DNA from: DASQDT01 sp036380435
Lineage (GTDB): Bacteria; Acidobacteriota; Blastocatellia; Pyrinomonadales; Pyrinomonadaceae
DNA: 7,432 bases
Direction of reading: 5' to 3'
Assembly: GCA_036380435.1 (NCBI GenBank)
Contig: DASVES010000152.1
Coordinates: forward strand, 1 to 7,432
Notes under the pieces: model-generated
Seen by the model: only the letters and a program-made list of their open reading frames with translations
Told to the model about the DNA's origin: nothing
Database searches by the model: none
Shown here: one piece after another, positions 6,127 through 7,432 of the stretch
How positions within the stretch are numbered: position 1 is the stretch's first letter
Layout of the letters: each line of letters opens with the position of its first letter
Program-made: the position numbers and the translations under genes

Positions 6127-6136
6127 GGTTTTACAG

Positions 6137-7354
6137 ATGTTCCGTCGCAGTCAAATCGCTCGCGCCCTGGCGCTCCTGATTTCGTTCGCGTCCGCGGCCG
6201 TCGCCGGCAGCGGCTTGCTGTCGTCGCCGTCGAGCGCGCGGGCCTCGCAGTCGCACGCCCAGTCGCAGGAGGCGGAGACGAGCCGGTCGCGCCGCGCCGG
6301 ATTGGCGCAGGAGGGTGACGCTGCCGCCGCGCCGTCCGACCAGCAACAGCAGACGACGCAGCCCGCCCCGCGCCCGACGCCCACACGCCCCGACGAGGAG
6401 ATCGACGACGACGAGGTGCTGCGCGTCGAGACCGACCTGACGAACGTGTTGTTCACGGCCGTTGACAAGAACAAGCGCTTCGTCATCAACCTCCGGCAGG
6501 AGGACATCGAGGTCTACGAGGACGGCGCGCGCCAGGAGATTTTCACCTTCCAACGCGAGACCGACCGGCCGCTCTCGCTCGCCATCCTCATCGACACCAG
6601 CGCCTCGCAGGAGCGCACGCTCCCCGAGGAGAAATCGGCGGCGCAGCGCTTCGTCGATGCCGTCATCCGCAAGGCCAAGGATGAAGTGGCCGTGCTCTCC
6701 TTCACCGGCGAGACGACGCTGGAGCAATCTCTGACGGGCGACCCCGCGCGCGTCCGCCGGGCCATCGACCGGGTGGAGTTCGTCCCGCCCTCGGGCTACA
6801 TCGGCGGCGGCGTCATCGTCCCCGGCGGCACGCCCCCCATCTCCGGCACCAACCAGCGCCTCGCCGGCTCGACCGCCATCTGGGACTCCATCTGGGTCAC
6901 GTCCAAAGAAGTTCTCTCAGAGTCGTCCGACAAGACGCGCCGCGCCATCATCCTGCTCTCTGACGGCATCGACACCAGCAGCCAGCTCAAGATGGCCGAA
7001 GCCATCGACGGCGCCATCCGCGCCGACGCCGTCATCTACGCCGTCGGCATCGGCGACAACTTCTTCGACGGCGTCGATCAAGGCTCGATGCGTAAGATCG
7101 CCGAGCGCACGGGCGGGCGCGCCTACTTCCCCCGCAACGAGGAAGACCTGCGCGTGGCCTTCGCGCAGATTCAGGAGGAGCTGCGCTCGCAGTATCTCGT
7201 CGCCTACTCGCCGACCCGGAAGGCGAAGGACGGCACCTTCCGCAACGTCAAGATCGAGGTCGTCAACCCCGAGCTGCGCCGGCAGAATTTGCGCCTGACC
7301 TACCGTCAGGGCTACTTCGCACAAACGGCCGCCGCCCCCTCCCGCAAGCCTTGA
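6137..7354 (+). CDS. Secreted VWA-domain protein, acidobacterial VWFA-related family (VWA2)
   Basis: 405 residues from ATG 6137; a weak GGGG (6125-6128) precedes it. The in-frame TTG at 6113 lies in the hairpin arm and is rejected. The N-terminus MFRRSQIARALALLISFASA is a Sec signal peptide, likely cleaved near AVA-G (23), without a lipobox Cys. A Ser/Gln/Ala-rich stretch (32-75) and a Pro/acidic linker (76-93, APRPTPTRPDEEIDDDE) lead to the family's N-terminal beta region (94-142) and the VWA domain (about 145-355). MIDAS residues: DTSAS (153-157), Thr246 in GSTAIWD, Asp276 in LSDGID. A Gly/Pro-rich insertion (about 217-243, nt 6785-6865) directly precedes the MIDAS Thr and is absent from VWA1. 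The C-terminal RSQYLVAYSP and RQGYFAQ mirror VWA1, supporting tandem paralogues. The role is unknown. Confidence 0.9.
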   Translation: MFRRSQIARALALLISFASAAVAGSGLLSSPSSARASQSHAQSQEAETSRSRRAGLAQEGDAAAAPSDQQQQTTQPAPRPTPTRPDEEIDDDEVLRVETDLTNVLFTAVDKNKRFVINLRQEDIEVYEDGARQEIFTFQRETDRPLSLAILIDTSASQERTLPEEKSAAQRFVDAVIRKAKDEVAVLSFTGETTLEQSLTGDPARVRRAIDRVEFVPPSGYIGGGVIVPGGTPPISGTNQRLAGSTAIWDSIWVTSKEVLSESSDKTRRAIILLSDGIDTSSQLKMAEAIDGAIRADAVIYAVGIGDNFFDGVDQGSMRKIAERTGGRAYFPRNEEDLRVAFAQIQEELRSQYLVAYSPTRKAKDGTFRNVKIEVVNPELRRQNLRLTYRQGYFAQTAAAPSRKP

Positions 7355-7391
7355 GCGACGCTCGGCCGATTCGTATTACCGACCGTTTAGA

Positions 7392-7432
7392 GGCGGGCCA
7401 TGCCCGCCGGCTCAAGCAACGAGTCTTGAGCC
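7392..7432. repeat. Two adjacent short hairpins after VWA2
   Basis: GGCGGGC-CAT-GCCCGCC (7392-7408) is a perfect 7-bp stem with a three-base loop. It is immediately followed by GGCTCAAG (7409-7416), an 8-nt loop, and CTTGAGCC (7425-7432), a perfect 8-bp inverted repeat that reaches the window edge. No T-run is visible before the edge, so terminator function cannot be judged. They begin 38 nt after the VWA2 stop; the bases between show nothing else. Confidence 0.75.

Noticed and set aside
6113..6136. TTG start for VWA2
   Set aside because: Lies in the right arm of element D; ATG 6137 gives a normal signal peptide start.

Overview
The window is a GC-rich bacterial chromosome segment with five complete genes and one partial gene, all on the + strand. 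Order: 3' two-thirds of ileS (isoleucyl-tRNA synthetase), lspA (signal peptidase II), lgt (prolipoprotein diacylglyceryl transferase), an rluD-type pseudouridine synthase gene, then two tandem genes for secreted von Willebrand factor A (VWA) proteins. Both VWA proteins match my memory of the 'VWFA-related Acidobacterial domain' family. With the high GC, this suggests Acidobacteriota, possibly a Blastocatellia-type lineage. That assignment is inference; no rRNA or other marker is present.

Region by region: 1-1884 is ileS, lacking its N-terminus. Its stop overlaps the lspA start (ATGA), so the two are translationally coupled. lspA (1881-2417) and lgt (2469-3371) encode two steps of lipoprotein maturation: Lgt adds diacylglycerol to the lipobox cysteine and LspA then cleaves the signal peptide. 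The rluD-type gene (3599-4591) follows a 227-bp gap. A 380-bp gap then carries a terminator-like hairpin and a candidate extended -10 promoter, and probably separates the housekeeping block from the VWA pair (4972-6000 and 6137-7354). Neither VWA protein has a lipobox cysteine at its signal peptide, so they do not look like clients of the neighbouring Lgt/LspA pathway.

The most striking non-coding signal is that each of the four gaps between consecutive non-overlapping genes holds a long imperfect inverted repeat. The arms of each are built from short tandem units of 7 or 9 bp. The unit differs between gaps: GGGGAAA-like (lspA/lgt), GGATNNACA-like (lgt/rluD and rluD/VWA1) and CGTSAAT (VWA1/VWA2). 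The architecture is shared although the sequences mostly are not. One element runs into the lspA reading frame and two end within 10 nt of a start codon. Short GC-rich hairpins form a second repeat type (3549-3572 and the window end). Other oddities are an acidic insertion in the IleS catalytic domain, an Lgt active-site motif with Cys in place of the usual Asn and Glu, and a Gly/Pro-rich insertion beside the metal site of the second VWA protein.
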